Assembly (NCBI RefSeq): GCF_029852145.1
Contig: NC_079974.1
Span: forward strand, 20,872,082-20,936,081
Length of the DNA: 64,000 nt
From: Microplitis mediator
Lineage: Eukaryota > Arthropoda > Insecta > Hymenoptera > Braconidae
Direction of reading: 5' to 3'
Shown: positions 11,230 to 22,391 of the stretch, piece by piece
Numbering within the stretch: position 1 is the stretch's first letter
Layout of the letters: every line of letters begins with the position of its first letter
Program-made: the position numbers and the translations under genes
Notes under the pieces: generated by a model
What the model was told of the DNA's origin: nothing
What the model saw: the letters and a program-made list of their open reading frames with translations, nothing else
Databases searched by the model: none

Positions 11230-11659
11230 TTATCAATAATATCGTTAATAGTTTAATTTGAAATAAATAAATTAATTGAGTGTTATCAATCACAAGTTAC
11301 ATCTATATTGGTGTCAGTCTTCTATTATTATAAATTATGAAAAATCAACAAATAAATAAATAAAGAAATAATAATAAAAGACTACAAGAGCATTGAAAAT
11401 ACTTATCACATCATACAATTTTGTTTAAATTCAATTGATATTAATGATTACGCTTTTTTTTTTATTACTTAATTTGATATAATATAAATATTTATGTTTT
11501 TTTTTTTGTTCATATTTTATAAATAATATTCAAAGTATTTTTTTCAACCAAAAATATGAACCATTTTTAATATTTTATTTTATTTTTTAAAGAAAATGAT
11601 AAACTTTCATTTCCTTTTGACTGATCATTAATTTTTAATTTTTAATTTTTTTTTTTTTT

Positions 11660-11792
11660 ATAGAAAATATAGACAAAAATAACAGCTATTTTATAAACGT
11701 TATTAGTATACACGTATGTATAAAAATACATGCATACTAATAACGTTCATTAAAATTATACAATAACTGTTATTTTTGTTTATACTTTCTAT
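11660..11792. repeat. Near-perfect small palindrome
   Basis: TAGAAAATATAGACAAAAAT at the left is mirrored by ATTTTTGTTTATACTTTCTA at the right. The inner arms ACGTTATTAGTAT and ATACTAATAACGT also pair. Confidence 0.6.
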
Positions 11793-13153
11793 AACACGTC
11801 TTAAAATAATTTATACCCACACACACATACACTCGCACACGCACACAATAAATAATAATAATAATGATCTTAAAAAAAAAAAAATAGTAATAATAATAAC
11901 AACAACAACGATAATAATAAAAAAAATGCAACAACAAAAAAAAGTATTATTATTATTATTACTATTATTTTTTTTGCCCTTTAGTAGGACTTTTTTCCCC
12001 GCCTTCGCCACATGGTCGGGTGTCTTTTCCGCATATGTTTTTCACTTCCTTCTGGAAATGAATAAAACCTACGACAAAATTCGCAGGCAAACCATCCATC
12101 AAAGTGTACTTTCCAAACATGGACAAGAATTTCCCAAGATCGAAAAACTTCGCCACATTCTAAGCATGTGAAATTATTCGATCTTGGGATTTCTTGAACC
12201 ATGTTTGCCCACTTAATGTCAGCAAACCTTGCTGGAGAGCTTACTTTTGCCCAGCGGGTGTGAGAAATCCACAACATGGGACTTCTGCAGCCGATCATCT
12301 GCAGGTCCCGCAGCCACTCGTGGACTACGCTGGACCCAAACTGTCGGTGGCCAGCCTGAGCCAGGATCTGTGGGAGCAGCTGCTGTGGCGGAACTTGTTG
12401 TTGCGGGGCAGGATTTTGTAGTAGCGCTGGTGGTGTCAGTGGCTGTTGAGGTGGTGGTGTCAGCGGCTGTTGAGGTGGTGGTGACTGGGGCTGGGCACGC
12501 GGTGGTGTTGCTAGGTGAGGGAGCGCCACGATCGGAATCGCGGGAAGGGGTATTGCTACCCGCAGAACGGCCGCATTGTCTGGAGTCTGTTGTATTCGCC
12601 GTATTATGACACACAATTTAGTCACCTTTTTATTAAGACTATTAATCGTCTGCTCGAGCTGTGTTTGTATGTCCCTCTTACAAGAGACGTGGTCAGACAA
12701 CAGCTCGACTTCCCTTGATGTACCAGGCCGTGGACTGGCAGATCGTGACCGCGTCGCCCCTCTCGGTGTTGTGGACAGCGACCTCCACTCCAATCGTCCA
12801 GTTCGAGAGGATGCCACTTGCGAAAGGAAGCTGACAACCTCCCGAACATTGTTGTCCGTCAGTGGAGCTTTGGTACGCAGCACCACAAACACCTTCAGCA
12901 AGGACCCAACGAGCGATTTATCGCGGACGTACATGTTACTAAAGATATTCTTTAATAACTTGCACTCCGCGAGCGCTCCACTGTTACCAGAAAGGCATTT
13001 GGTGATCATACTCAATTCTACCATGTATGCCCTTCTGGTGCCGATGTTGGCTTGTTGGGCCTGCGGACTCACACCCGGGACATTGATTGCTGTGATGCAT
13101 TCTGTCCCAGGCATATCCACAACCAAGATCATTTCACCTGTAACTTTGCTTCT

Positions 13154-14390
13154 CTGTAATCAGAAAAAAATTTATTTTCAAAACCTACTGAGTGTATAGA
13201 AACAAAAAGTCGAACAGAACGAGGTACCCGCAAAATTTTATAAAAACGTCGCCGATAACTTAGTGTTTCTTTACGTAACCTGCCCCCCACCCTTGTCCCT
13301 ATAAATAAAAGAATAAATTTAACGTGAGTGGATTTCAGCGTTTTGACAGTAGACTAAAGTACCAGGTTCCGTACTTTATGGCACTGTAAAATTATCGGTC
13401 TTGTAGAGCGTGGGTTCGAGTCCAATCCTCGAAATCGACGAGGGCCATCGCTCAAACCGATTCTAAATTAAATTTCCTATAAATAGATATATATAAATAT
13501 TTGATGCCGTAAGAAGGACGGTGGCGATTTGGTTGGAATCCAGGCAACACACTCGGAGATTTCACGCTCGAGATGTGCAATTAGAACAAGTTAAGCATTG
13601 TCGTAAAAATTTTATAGATGTGGATGACGCTACACATGCTTACAAGATCACCAAATTATCGTAAAAAATAATAAAAATGGTGGAAAATCTGAAAGTGTAC
13701 ACCCAAGTCACTTATAGTGATAAATATTTCTTAAAATTATTACTTTGATTACATTATTGTTTTATAGTTCTAATCACTTTTTTTTCAGTATTAATTTTTA
13801 TTTGACTCTTATGTCTTTAATTTAAATTTAAATTTTTAGTTTTTTCTTTCAGTTTAATTTTTATCATTTAAAATTTGTCTTAGTTATTCCGCTTTTTTTT
13901 TAGATGTTGCTTCTTTATGAAATCCTACACGGAAGAAAAGACAGTACTCGTTACCGTTATGCGCAGTATTCAACGAAAAATATATTTCAAAATTACTGAT
14001 TCATATTAGAACGGGATTGAGTTATTGCTCAACACGTACTATTACTTTTTAAACAGTAACCAGTGCTGTGATACACAGTACATGGAATATATGACTGGTT
14101 ACTGTTAAAATAGTCGCTGTTCATGTTTAGAGAGTATATGATCTTCTTAGCACAGCTCTTGTTGCTGATTATGATGTATAGAATGTGGACACTTATTATT
14201 TAGCGGGAGGAATGGTTACTTAGATCTCGTATATTTCTTTAGCAACCAGAACAGTAGAACCTGCTCAATCCCATTCTGACATGATTATTTACTAAATTCA
14301 TATATGTCTTAACTATTCTTGACACTAGAGACACATGTCAGAACAGAACTGAGTAATCAGGTCGAACTACTTAGTAATAAAATTACTCAC
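13154..14390. repeat. Intron of the kinesin-like gene with an inverted-repeat segment
   Basis: Within this intron the segment near 14005-14285 has mirrored arms: GAACGGGATTGAG at 14009 against CTCAATCCCATTCTGAC at 14263, and AACAGTAACCAGT against ACTGGTTACTGTT inside it. It looks like a foldback insertion. Confidence 0.5.
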
Positions 14391-15640
14391 CAATAGAAAC
14401 AAAGTGAAGGCTCGCGATGAACGATCACTGTTCAAGGTCTTGGCTGTGGGAGTCCCCCTAAGCAACACCGTTTGCATATCGGAGAGTGGAGTCTAGGGTC
14501 GGTTGTTGAATGTCATAGTATCTTCACCAACTGGCGCTAGACTTCGCAAATGTGCAGTGGTGAGATCTAAAAACTTGCCCATTCCATACTCCACGATGCT
14601 ATAACATAAAGAAGAATTACAGGTATAGATATATCTGATATAGATATGAAAAAATATGTATTGAAATTTCCTTATTAAAAAACCGTATAGGGCAGGGTGG
14701 GGCAGAGAGACCTCTCTGAAATTTTAATCAAGAAAAATTTTGTTGTTTTTTCGTCGAATTACTGTAAATCCGATATGTTTGCGCATTTTAACCCTACCCA
14801 TAACACCTGGGACAAAATGAACCAGCCGAAAATTCTAAAAAAATGATGCTTTTATATTTTTAGCGTCGAATTATAAAAAATATAATATATATTAATCTAT
14901 TTTTCGGCTGATTCTCTGTAGCTGGGGCAAATTTGGCCACTAAAAATTTTCGAAAATAATATGTTTTTTAATTGATAAACTTTTTTTAAATAAAACAAAA
15001 TTATCTGTAATCTAAAAAATCCAAAAACACGTTTTTTAAACAAATAAGAAATATAGAATTGTTATTTTTTTTATTAAATAACAATTAGTATTTAAACTAA
15101 TCATGGGGGAACGATTTATTACACCTTAAAAAATTTTTTTTGAGTTATTTAAAACTAAAAAATTTTTAGTAATAATAGTTGTCAAGAAAAAGAAATATAT
15201 TATTGATTATGAAAATAATTTAAAAAAAAAAAAATTATCATTTTTTGGAGAGGGTGGGGGCTTTCTCCCCTTAAAAAAAAATTGATCTGATGCTCAGTTG
15301 CAATTAATAATGTCGTTTTATGATAAGAACTTTAGGTTGGACACATTTGACATATCTGTGTCAGCTAATAAATAAATAAATTTAAAAGAGTTTTGATTTA
15401 CAAAATTTAGTTAAATCAGATTTAAATGCCGGGAAGTATCGAGCTTGATAAAGAAAAATTATTTGAAATGATTCAAAACAATTTGAATCAACTCATTTAT
15501 AGGTATACAGTTAGCATGGATTAAATCATTTTTCTTAATCAGGGAAATAGAAAAAAAATAATAATTCAGATTCTTTCACGGTACCCCAAGTAAGAAGAAC
15601 AATTCAGCGATGCACACTAAAAATAATTTTAATATACAAC

Positions 15641-15720
15641 TGCCGATATAGAGGAGCGAGTAGCAACACGGGGTACTTAAAGAAAAATACCAAGTTTTCG
15701 AGGACTCAAATCCACTAAAT
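15641..15720. repeat. Fragment of the GGGGTACTTAAG repeat family
   Basis: GCCGATATAGAGGAGCGAG followed by GGGGTACTTAAAG and CCAAGTTTTCGAGGACTCAA matches, in the opposite orientation, the right end of the element at 38826-39355. The other end is not evident here. Confidence 0.5.
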
Positions 15721-16612
15721 CTTTTTTTTTTTAATGATATTCAATTTTTATTGTTATATCTGGCAAAATAAATTGTTCATTATATTTTATTATACTGCCT
15801 GTACTTTGCCTACGTTTCTTAAAAGACAATTATCCTATATTAATTAAGTAAATTCGAGAATATATAGCCGTAAGGTGGGTTATCATAGTTTCATTTTTTG
15901 TCTGATCGAATGAGTGCGGGTTTTTCTCATTGCGAGAACCTCACTGTGTTGTACAAGTAATAAAAATTTTGTAGAGGCCAGCCTAAGCCCGGGTTCAACC
16001 CGCGAATTCTGGTGGCTGCTGGTAAAAATCACGAGTACAAAACGCGGGTTGCCTCAATATTTCTTAATAATAATATTAAATAATTAAATCTTTTATAATT
16101 ACCTTACTTCCGCATTACCCTTGCCCCCGAACCAAAGCTCTAAGATGCCACCAGTCTTTAGAATTGATGATGACTTCCCGCAACCGCTCTGCCCATAGTA
16201 AAAAATGCATGGCGGCACCCAAAGATGTTGCTGCCCCAACAGCGCTTTGATGACTTCTACAGAAGCACCAGGGCCATCGGAAAAGCCGTCAACCTTCAAA
16301 TTGGTCGCGCGACCATCTTGTGCGATTTCGTTCTCACCGACTTTCCTGAGGACCGATTCTGGGCAGTCAAATGCCCTGGGCTCTGTTTCAAAAATTAGTT
16401 TCATCTTATGTCTGAAATCAGACAAAATAATAAAATTATTGTTTATTTTATTTACTAAAGAAGAGGACCTTTGGAGTCTCAGTAAAATTACTAAGGATAC
16501 TTTTCAAGAGGATTGAATTAGCTCCAAAATGCCGCAAACGGCGACCTGATAACTTAAAATGCGTCTGAGCTATAGAGAATCGAAAAAAAATCCTAACTTT
16601 TCCATGATTACC

Positions 16613-16850
16613 TGACCGTTGATCCGAGAACAATTGATCCGCGACAATTGATCCTTGCGACGATTGATCCGTCGATAAAATGCGTGTAACATGAAAAATT
16701 ATGCCCTTTTTTCACTAATTTTGTGTGCGTGTAACATAAAAAATATACTCACACACAAATTAGTGAAAAAAGGGCGTAATTTTTCATGTTACACGCATTT
16801 TATCGGCGGATCAATCGTCGCGGATCAATTGTCCTCGGATCATCGGTCGT
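16613..16850. repeat. Large palindromic element at the 5' side of the kinesin-like gene
   Basis: About 110-bp arms mirror each other: CGTTGATCCGAGAACAATTG, GATAAAATGCGTGTAACATG and CCCTTTTTTCACTAATTT on the left recur inverted on the right. GATCCG repeats are iterated inside each arm. It overlaps the region where the motor's N-terminal exon would be expected. Confidence 0.8.
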
Positions 16851-16868
16851 GTCACCCTTTCCCATGTA

Positions 16869-17084
16869 CAGTCGAATCGCGTTATAAGTCCGCCTACAGG
16901 GGTGTAGGGGAATATAATTCCAAGAATTCCTGTACCACCACTTCTGCTCAGCAGTTGAACGCCGTAACTCACACTTCCCCTACTTTGCAAACATGTGTGT
17001 GTGTACATGATTATTTTCGTAGTCATAGAGGGGAAATGTCTTCTAAGAAATAAAAGTCGGCGGACTTATAACGTGACTGGACTG
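16869..17084. mobile_element. 216-bp MITE with TA target site
   Basis: The element starts CAGTCGAATCGCGTTATAAG and ends with the inverted CTTATAACGTGACTGGACTG, and is flanked by TA on both sides (16867-16868 and 17085-17086). Imperfect terminal repeats of about 28 bp and the TA duplication fit a non-autonomous Tc1/mariner-type element. It has no transposase. Confidence 0.8.
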
Positions 17085-17803
17085 TATTTTAAATAGGAAA
17101 ACTTCAAAATCGAATGTAAAGTACTTGAAATTAAAATTAAGAGCTGAAACTTTCAGGGAATTTTTTTTTTCAATGCCTACACCAATATGTCTAAACCATA
17201 AAAGAGCGGTTTTTTTTTCAAAATTCGATTTCTCTTCAACCGGTTATCAAAAAAATCTCAACATCTCGAAAAAAGATTTTTTTGATGGGTACAAAAAAAT
17301 AAAAAAAAATTGAGGAAATCAAAAATTAAAATTTGTCAAACCGTCCGATTTCAAACATACATATATAAATTTTTTAACGAATGGTATTTTTGAACTTTAC
17401 TCAACCAATTATGATGTAATGACAAAATTCTTTGAAAAATCGACCATGAGGACAAATGAATCGTTTATTTGAGAAACCCCATAAGTCATGTTTCTTACGA
17501 AATTGGGTTTTTTGCATTTTAGGGTTCTTTGGATGTCCCTCCATAGACATCAATCAAAATATGCATCAAATAAGCGTTTAAAAAAAAATTAACGGGGTGA
17601 CAGCAATTTCATTTAATTGAGAAACCCCATAAGTTAATGACTCAAATGAACATGCAGTTTTAGTTTTACAACCAAACGAAAAAAAAAGTTATAGGTTAGA
17701 AGTACCATTTGTGGCCACTGCTCCATTTTGGAACATTTAATACTTTGTTTTAATTAATGAAAAAGTATAAAATGAAATTTCCATTTTTATAGTGGGATTA
17801 AAG

Positions 17804-18210
17804 ATGATACTAAAGTTAGCTGACGTTTAATAATTTTTGAAATTTATTCAAAACAATGAATTATAAAAATAAAATATTTAAAAAAATTGCAATTGTAGTT
17901 TTTTAAATTTTCTACACGTGCATTTATTTAGTTTTTTTTTTTGCAATTGATTTGGTGAAAAAAAAATCCAAGAATTGTTGATTCTCTGCTAACTTCTGGA
18001 TCATAGGTCTTTGAACATGATCCTAAAGTTAGCAGACAATTTAAAATTTTTTGATTTTTTTTTCACCTAATCAATTGCAAAAAAAAAAAACTAAATAAAT
18101 GCACATGTAGAAAATAAAAAAATCTACAAGTGCAATTTTTCAAAATATTTTTTTTTTTATAATTTATGGTTTTTTTTTAAATTCCAAAAATTATTTGACG
18201 TTTGCTAACT
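17804..18210. repeat. Two adjacent family A foldback elements
   Basis: Copies at 17804-18004 and 18017-18210 are arranged head to head. The first begins ATGATACTAAAGTTAGCTGAC, and the second begins ATGATCCTAAAGTTAGCAGAC and ends GACGTTTGCTAACT. Confidence 0.7.
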
Positions 18211-18211
18211 A

Positions 18212-18391
18212 AGACAAATTTAGTTATTAATAAATAGAGTAAATAATTTAAAAAATTAAATAAAAAAAAAAATGCGCATTAAAAAAATTTTAAAATTCAT
18301 AAAAGCATTTTTTTCAAATATTGTTTTTTTAATTATTTACTCTACTTATTTATAATTTTAAATTCGTCTGATGGCTGCTACATTGACACTC
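18212..18391. repeat. Foldback element, family C
   Basis: The right end GCTGCTACATTGACACTC is intact. The left terminus is eroded where it meets the family A copy. Internal TAAATAGAGTAAATAATT is mirrored by AATTATTTACTCTACTTATT. Confidence 0.55.
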
Positions 18392-18665
18392 AAGTAGTGA
18401 TCGGGTATTAGTTCCCTGATCGAGTTCTAGGTCTTTTACTTTAAATTCAAAAAAATAAAATAAAAACTTACGATTATTTTTCCAAAAATTTTATTTAAAT
18501 ATAAAAATTTAATGAAACCACCATTATCTACGACGCAGGTTACGCTACTAATACATTGGTGCCGCAGTTCCCACCAAAATTTTTATTTTTTAAAATATCA
18601 GCTGTTCCGAGGCCGAAACTGGCCGAAACATGACGAGGAATGACTAGGCTGCGCTAGAAATCAAA

Positions 18666-19081
18666 ATGATCCTGAAACTGACAGAGAATCACAAATTTTT
18701 AGATTTTTTTCAAGCAAATTAATTATTAAAAAAAAAAAACTAAAAAATTTATGAGTGTAAATTTAGCAGACATAAGACAATTTTTAAATTACATATAAAA
18801 AATTAAACAATTAAATTGATAAAATAAAAAAAATGCATGTACTGATTTTATAATTTTTAAAAAGTCCATTTTTTAATTTTTTTATTAAAAAAATTTTATA
18901 TTATTATTTTAAAATTTTTAAAATTGACAGATGTCCGCCAACTTTACTGTCATAAAAATTTCCACATTTAGAAAATTAAAAAATCTAAAAGTGCATTTTT
19001 TCCAAAAATTTTTTTTTTTCATAATTTATCTTGAGAAAAATAATCCAAAAATTATTAGACGTCGGCTAACTTTAGTATCAT
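18666..19081. repeat. Family A element interrupted by a nested family C element
   Basis: The family A left half (from ATGATCCTGAAACTGACAGAG) stops near 18750 and resumes near 18954, ending GTCGGCTAACTTTAGTATCAT. Between the halves is a complete family C copy (18751-18953), from ATGAGTGTAAATTTAGCAGAC to GATGTCCGCCAACTTTACTG. Confidence 0.65.
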
Positions 19082-19276
19082 AAAATCAAACATATTTAGT
19101 TTAAATAAAAACAAATGGCATATTAGCACAAGTAGACAGTACGTACTGATACATAAATGAAATACTATAATAAAAAAAATGCTTATTAGATATAAATTAT
19201 TCAACTAGTATTTATCTTTAGGTCGAAGGTCAGGAACAAACTAAAATTTAAGTGTAAAGTGCAGCGCGCATTTATT

Positions 19277-19377
19277 ATTTAAAACTGGAATTTTTACCAT
19301 CGCTAGACAAGTGCCAGCGATGCAATTGCGCTCTTGTGCCGGTTAAATTTTCTATAATAATAATTATTATTATTGAG
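19277..19377 (+). other. Probable 5' untranslated exon of AK3
   Basis: A GC-richer stretch ends at the donor TTGAG|GTAAGATA (19377/19378). The matching acceptor TTTATTTTAG ends at 19553, 32 bases before the AK3 start codon. The 5' limit is approximate. Confidence 0.5.
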
Positions 19378-19585
19378 GTAAGATAATTTAATTTAATTAT
19401 TAAAACCTTATCAGTTGTAAATATAATTGCATTTACTGCAAAGATTTAAATACTCAGTGCAAGAGACTATTTATTTAAATAAATAAAATAATTGTCCGCA
19501 TCAATGGGACATGAGGGCATGGGTTTATTTACTCATTTTTTTTTTTATTTTAGACTGGAATTCACCAAAACGCACAGATAAAAAA

Positions 19586-21283
19586 ATGGTCCGTCTGTCG
19601 AGCATCGTCAGGGCCGCGGCTTTCCGTGCTGTCATTATCGGAGCACCAGGTTCTGGAAAAGGAACTGTGTCATCTAGGATTGTTAAAGATTTTGGGGTTA
19701 GTCATATATCTACTGGAGACAAACTTAGGGACCACGTGACACGTGCTACTGGTGTGTAATTTTTTTTTATTAATGACCTAGTCAATAATTTCGATGAATA
19801 TTCATTGATTATGTAAGTATTAATTTTTTATGATATCAGACTTAGGTAAACAAGCATCGAAATTTATGAATGAAGGAAGTCTGGTACCTGATGAATTAAT
19901 TATCGATCTTGTTGCTCATGAAATAAAAGCTGTCAATGGCGCTAATTATTTACTAGACGGTATATATTTATATTTTATTTTTAATAATAATTTAAATGTA
20001 CGATACTGAAGTTGGCTGACGTCTAATAATTTTTTAATTTTTTTAAAAACGATTATAAAAAAAAAATATTTAAAAAATTGCACCTGTTCATTTTTCAATT
20101 TTCTACAAGTGCATTTTTTAGTTTTTTTTTGTGATTGATTTGTTGGTAAAAAAATTCAAAAATTGTTGATTGTCTGTCAATTTTAGGATCCTGTTAAATA
20201 TTTTTAAAAATTTTTGGAAATTAAGTCAAAGATTTTTAAGACTCGTATGGAGAAAGAAAAATATACTTTATTGGCATGTAATTTTTTATGATACTGAATT
20301 CAGCCGACGTCTAAAAATTTTTGGATTTTTTTTTTAGGCGAGAAATTATAAAAAAAAAAATATTTAAAAAAATTGCACTTGTAGTCTTTTAAATTTTCTA
20401 CACGTGCATTTTTTTCTTTTTTTTTTTTTTCTTTAAATTTAATTATTAAAAAAAAATCAAAAAATTTTTAATTGTCTGCTAATTTCAGTACCATAATTTT
20501 TTATGATACTGAAGTTAGCAGACATCTAATTATTTTTGGATTTTATTTGAGGCGGTAAATTTGAAAAGAAAAAAATTTGAAAAAATTGCACCTGTAGTTT
20601 TTCAAATTTTCTACATGTGCATATTTTTAGTTTTTATTATTTTGTAATTGATTTGTTGAAAAAAAAATCCGAAAGTTTTGAATTGTCTGCTAATTTCAGG
20701 ATCATAATTTTTTAAGAAATTGTCTGTCATAAATTAAATTATTTATTTATTTAATTAATTAAGGATTTCCAAGGACAATAGAACAAGCAAAAAAATTACA
20801 AGATAAGTTTCCAGTTAATTTAGTATTAAATTTAATAGTACCCCATGAAGTTATTATTGAACGTGTACGTAATAGATGGGTACATTTGCCTAGTGGGCGG
20901 GTTTATAATATTGGTTTCAATGATCCTAAAGTACAGGTAAATAATCAAATATATTATTATATTAATGCTGCAATTCCTAAGCAGGGACCAGATATTAATG
21001 TTTGAGTATAATTGGATTAATTACGTTAAATAAAATTAAAAAATGGGTTTATCTAAATTTTTACAAGGGCAAGGATGATGTTACTGGTGAACCATTGAGC
21101 CAAAGAATCGATGACCGACCGGAAGTTGTTGCCAAAAGACTTAAAAATTATTCACTCCAAACCGAACCAGTCATTAATTACTATAAGACACTGGGTATTG
21201 TCAAAGACTTCAAAGGAAATACGACCAATGAAATCTGGCCTAAAATAAAAGATCATATCGCTGAGTTTCTTGCTGCTAATTAA
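19586..21283 (+). CDS. AK3: Adenylate kinase 3 (GTP:AMP phosphotransferase), mitochondrial matrix type
   Basis: AK3 transfers phosphate between GTP and AMP in the mitochondrial matrix, linking substrate-level GTP to the adenylate pool. Four exons, 19586-19751, 19840-19959, 20764-20936 and 21068-21283, join in phase to 224 residues, the usual AK3 length. The N-terminus is short and basic. The P-loop GAPGSGKGT is at residues 19-27, followed by the AMP-binding STGDKLRDHV, the DGFPRTIEQAKKL motif, and a short LID segment (GRVYNIGFNDP...DDVTGEPLSQRIDDRPE). The ATG at 19586 is the first in the exon after the probable 5'UTR intron; upstream in-frame codons lie in that intron. The third intron is packed with three family A foldback elements. 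AK3 is preferred over AK2 because of its length and the VTGEPL/VYNI LID sequence. Confidence 0.95.
20000..20704. repeat. Three family A foldback elements in AK3 intron
   Basis: Copies at about 20000-20190, 20288-20493 and 20503-20704 all lie in the same orientation, the left ends being variants of ATGATACTGAAGTTAGC(A/C)GAC. They fill most of this intron. Confidence 0.75.
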
Positions 21284-22391
21284 CTAACGTGAGTTGTCTC
21301 GGTGGATTTTTTATTACAAGTCACTCAGTCAAGATATTTTTAAGACAGAATTAAATAGTACAAGTTACTTAATAGATTTTATTATTAATGGAGTCATTTT
21401 TTTTTTATTTATCTGAATGATGATCTAATTTTCATGAACAAGTTAGCAGACGATTAACAATTTTCTGATTTTTTTTTTCAACAAATTAATTACGAAAAAA
21501 AAAAAAATTTTTTTTTTATAGTTTATAGTTTTTAAAAAAATTATTAAACGTCGGCAAACTTCAGTCTAATTAATTTGATAGCCAAGTTAATTTATTATTT
21601 AATTAATTACTTGACTAATAAAATTGTATTGATTACTGACTAGATAATTTTTTTTTAATTGAGCTCAGTTTAGTGTAAATTATTTTTCAAGGCGAAAAAT
21701 AATTAAAATTTACTAAAACTCGTACCGGCTGACGAGTAATTTTTTACATAAATTTTCAATGTACAAAAAATATAAAAATTGTAACGCACAATAAATAATT
21801 TGATAACAATGAATTTTTAAATTAATTAATTAGTTTATTAATTAATTAAGTCTCCATAAATTTTACTTAATAATGTAACATTATTATAATTATGTTTATT
21901 TTCTCAGTAGTACGAATTTCAATGACGCGAAAAAAAATGTTAAATAAAATGACAATAAATAAACTTACAAATATAAATTTCGTAACTTAAAAATAAAGTA
22001 ATCAAATATTTACAATAAATAATTTTAAAATTGAGAAACAATTTTTGATTTTAAAAATTCCAACGGAATGTTAAAATATAATTTAAAATTTTTAAAGTCT
22101 AGTCTATAAAAATCACATATTTTTTTTTTTAAATTAATTTTCTTGAATTAATCAACTCATGGGTCGCTCGGCAAAAGAGTAATAATTTAAATTTATATTT
22201 AAACAAATGCTGAATTAATTATCAAGAGATCGTAGAAAGCATTTAAATTATTTCCGGACGATCTGTATTAAATATTTAAGTACATAAATTGTTATCAATT
22301 ATTAATATATCAAATAATTAATAATTAATATCCTAGAAAAAAAAAAGTCGTATAACAAAATAAAATAAATGATGGATACACGGTATCATCA
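21284..22391. other. Convergent 3' intergenic region between AK3 and ATG4
   Basis: This is AT-rich sequence with no coding potential that must hold the 3'UTRs of both genes. It includes an internally deleted family A copy at 21436-21566, from AGTTAGCAGACGATT to GTCGGCAAACTTCAG. Several AATAAA/TTTATT signals occur on each strand, too common here to assign. Confidence 0.6.

Larger units (their letters stand above)
7445..11980. other. Gene-free AT-rich stretch downstream of SPS1
   Basis: The first bases are the SPS1 3'UTR, with AATAAA near 7499. No credible coding exon was seen on either strand. The interval holds a decayed long-period repeat (about 8270-9750), an 80-bp tandem array, a family A element, small palindromes and, at 11820-11960, CA and AAT/ACA microsatellite tracts. 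I searched the 3'UTR by eye for a SECIS-like element and did not find a convincing one. Confidence 0.6.
11981..16411 (-). pseudogene. Highly diverged kinesin-like motor with C-terminal C2H2 zinc fingers; in-frame stop
   Basis: Three minus-strand exons with consensus splice sites join in phase: 16411-16103, 14598-14391 and 13153-11981. They give, in the order of a kinesin motor: a P-loop (IFYYGQSGCGKSSSI, 16194-16171), VSIVEYGMGKFLDL like the VSxxEIYNExxxDLL strand, LNSDRSSRAFTLFL like switch I (NxxSSRSH), MILVVDMPGTE like switch II (LVDLAGSE), then helix-4/5 and neck-like segments. After that come a short coiled coil (about residues 140-185 of the last exon), a Pro/Gln-rich stretch, and two Cys/His fingers at 12166-12020, the second a canonical C-x2-C-x12-H-x4-H. 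An in-frame TAG lies at 14495-14493. The N-terminal strand may be encoded at 16455-16610 (GKVRIFFRFSI), but no phase-compatible donor was found there. Switch residues are poorly conserved, so ATPase activity is doubtful. It could be a decaying gene or a repurposed one. Confidence 0.65.
17087..19276. other. Gene-free AT-rich stretch upstream of AK3
   Basis: No credible exons were seen. The left part (17100-17800) is low-complexity unique sequence. From 17804 on it is mostly family A and C foldback elements, listed separately, plus a lone GACCTAGTACC-type end near 18395-18440. Confidence 0.5.

Noticed and set aside
11776..12171. Plus-strand ORF of 131 residues with poly-Asn/Ile/Leu
   Set aside because: It is produced by CA and AAT microsatellites running into the antisense of the zinc-finger exon.
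12229..13199. Plus-strand ORFs opposite the kinesin-like last exon
   Set aside because: They are antisense shadows of a GC-rich minus-strand exon. They have no splice or start context, and their translations are simple Val/Ala/Ser-rich sequence.
13395..13440. tRNA gene or tRNA-derived SINE
   Set aside because: GGGTTCGAGTCC at 13412 matches a B-box, but no cloverleaf with acceptor and anticodon stems could be folded around it and no A-box lies at the right distance.
16103..16411. P-loop exon read as a piece of a viral or Rep-type helicase
   Set aside because: GQSGCGKS alone is compatible with many ATPases. Joining the next exons in phase gives switch I- and switch II-like segments in kinesin order, which explains the exon better. 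No Rep endonuclease or helicase B/C motifs follow.
17125..17313. Small ORF MKLKLRAETFREFFFS...
   Set aside because: It is AT-driven, with Phe/Lys-rich translation, no splice context and no recognisable motif. Nothing distinguishes it from background.
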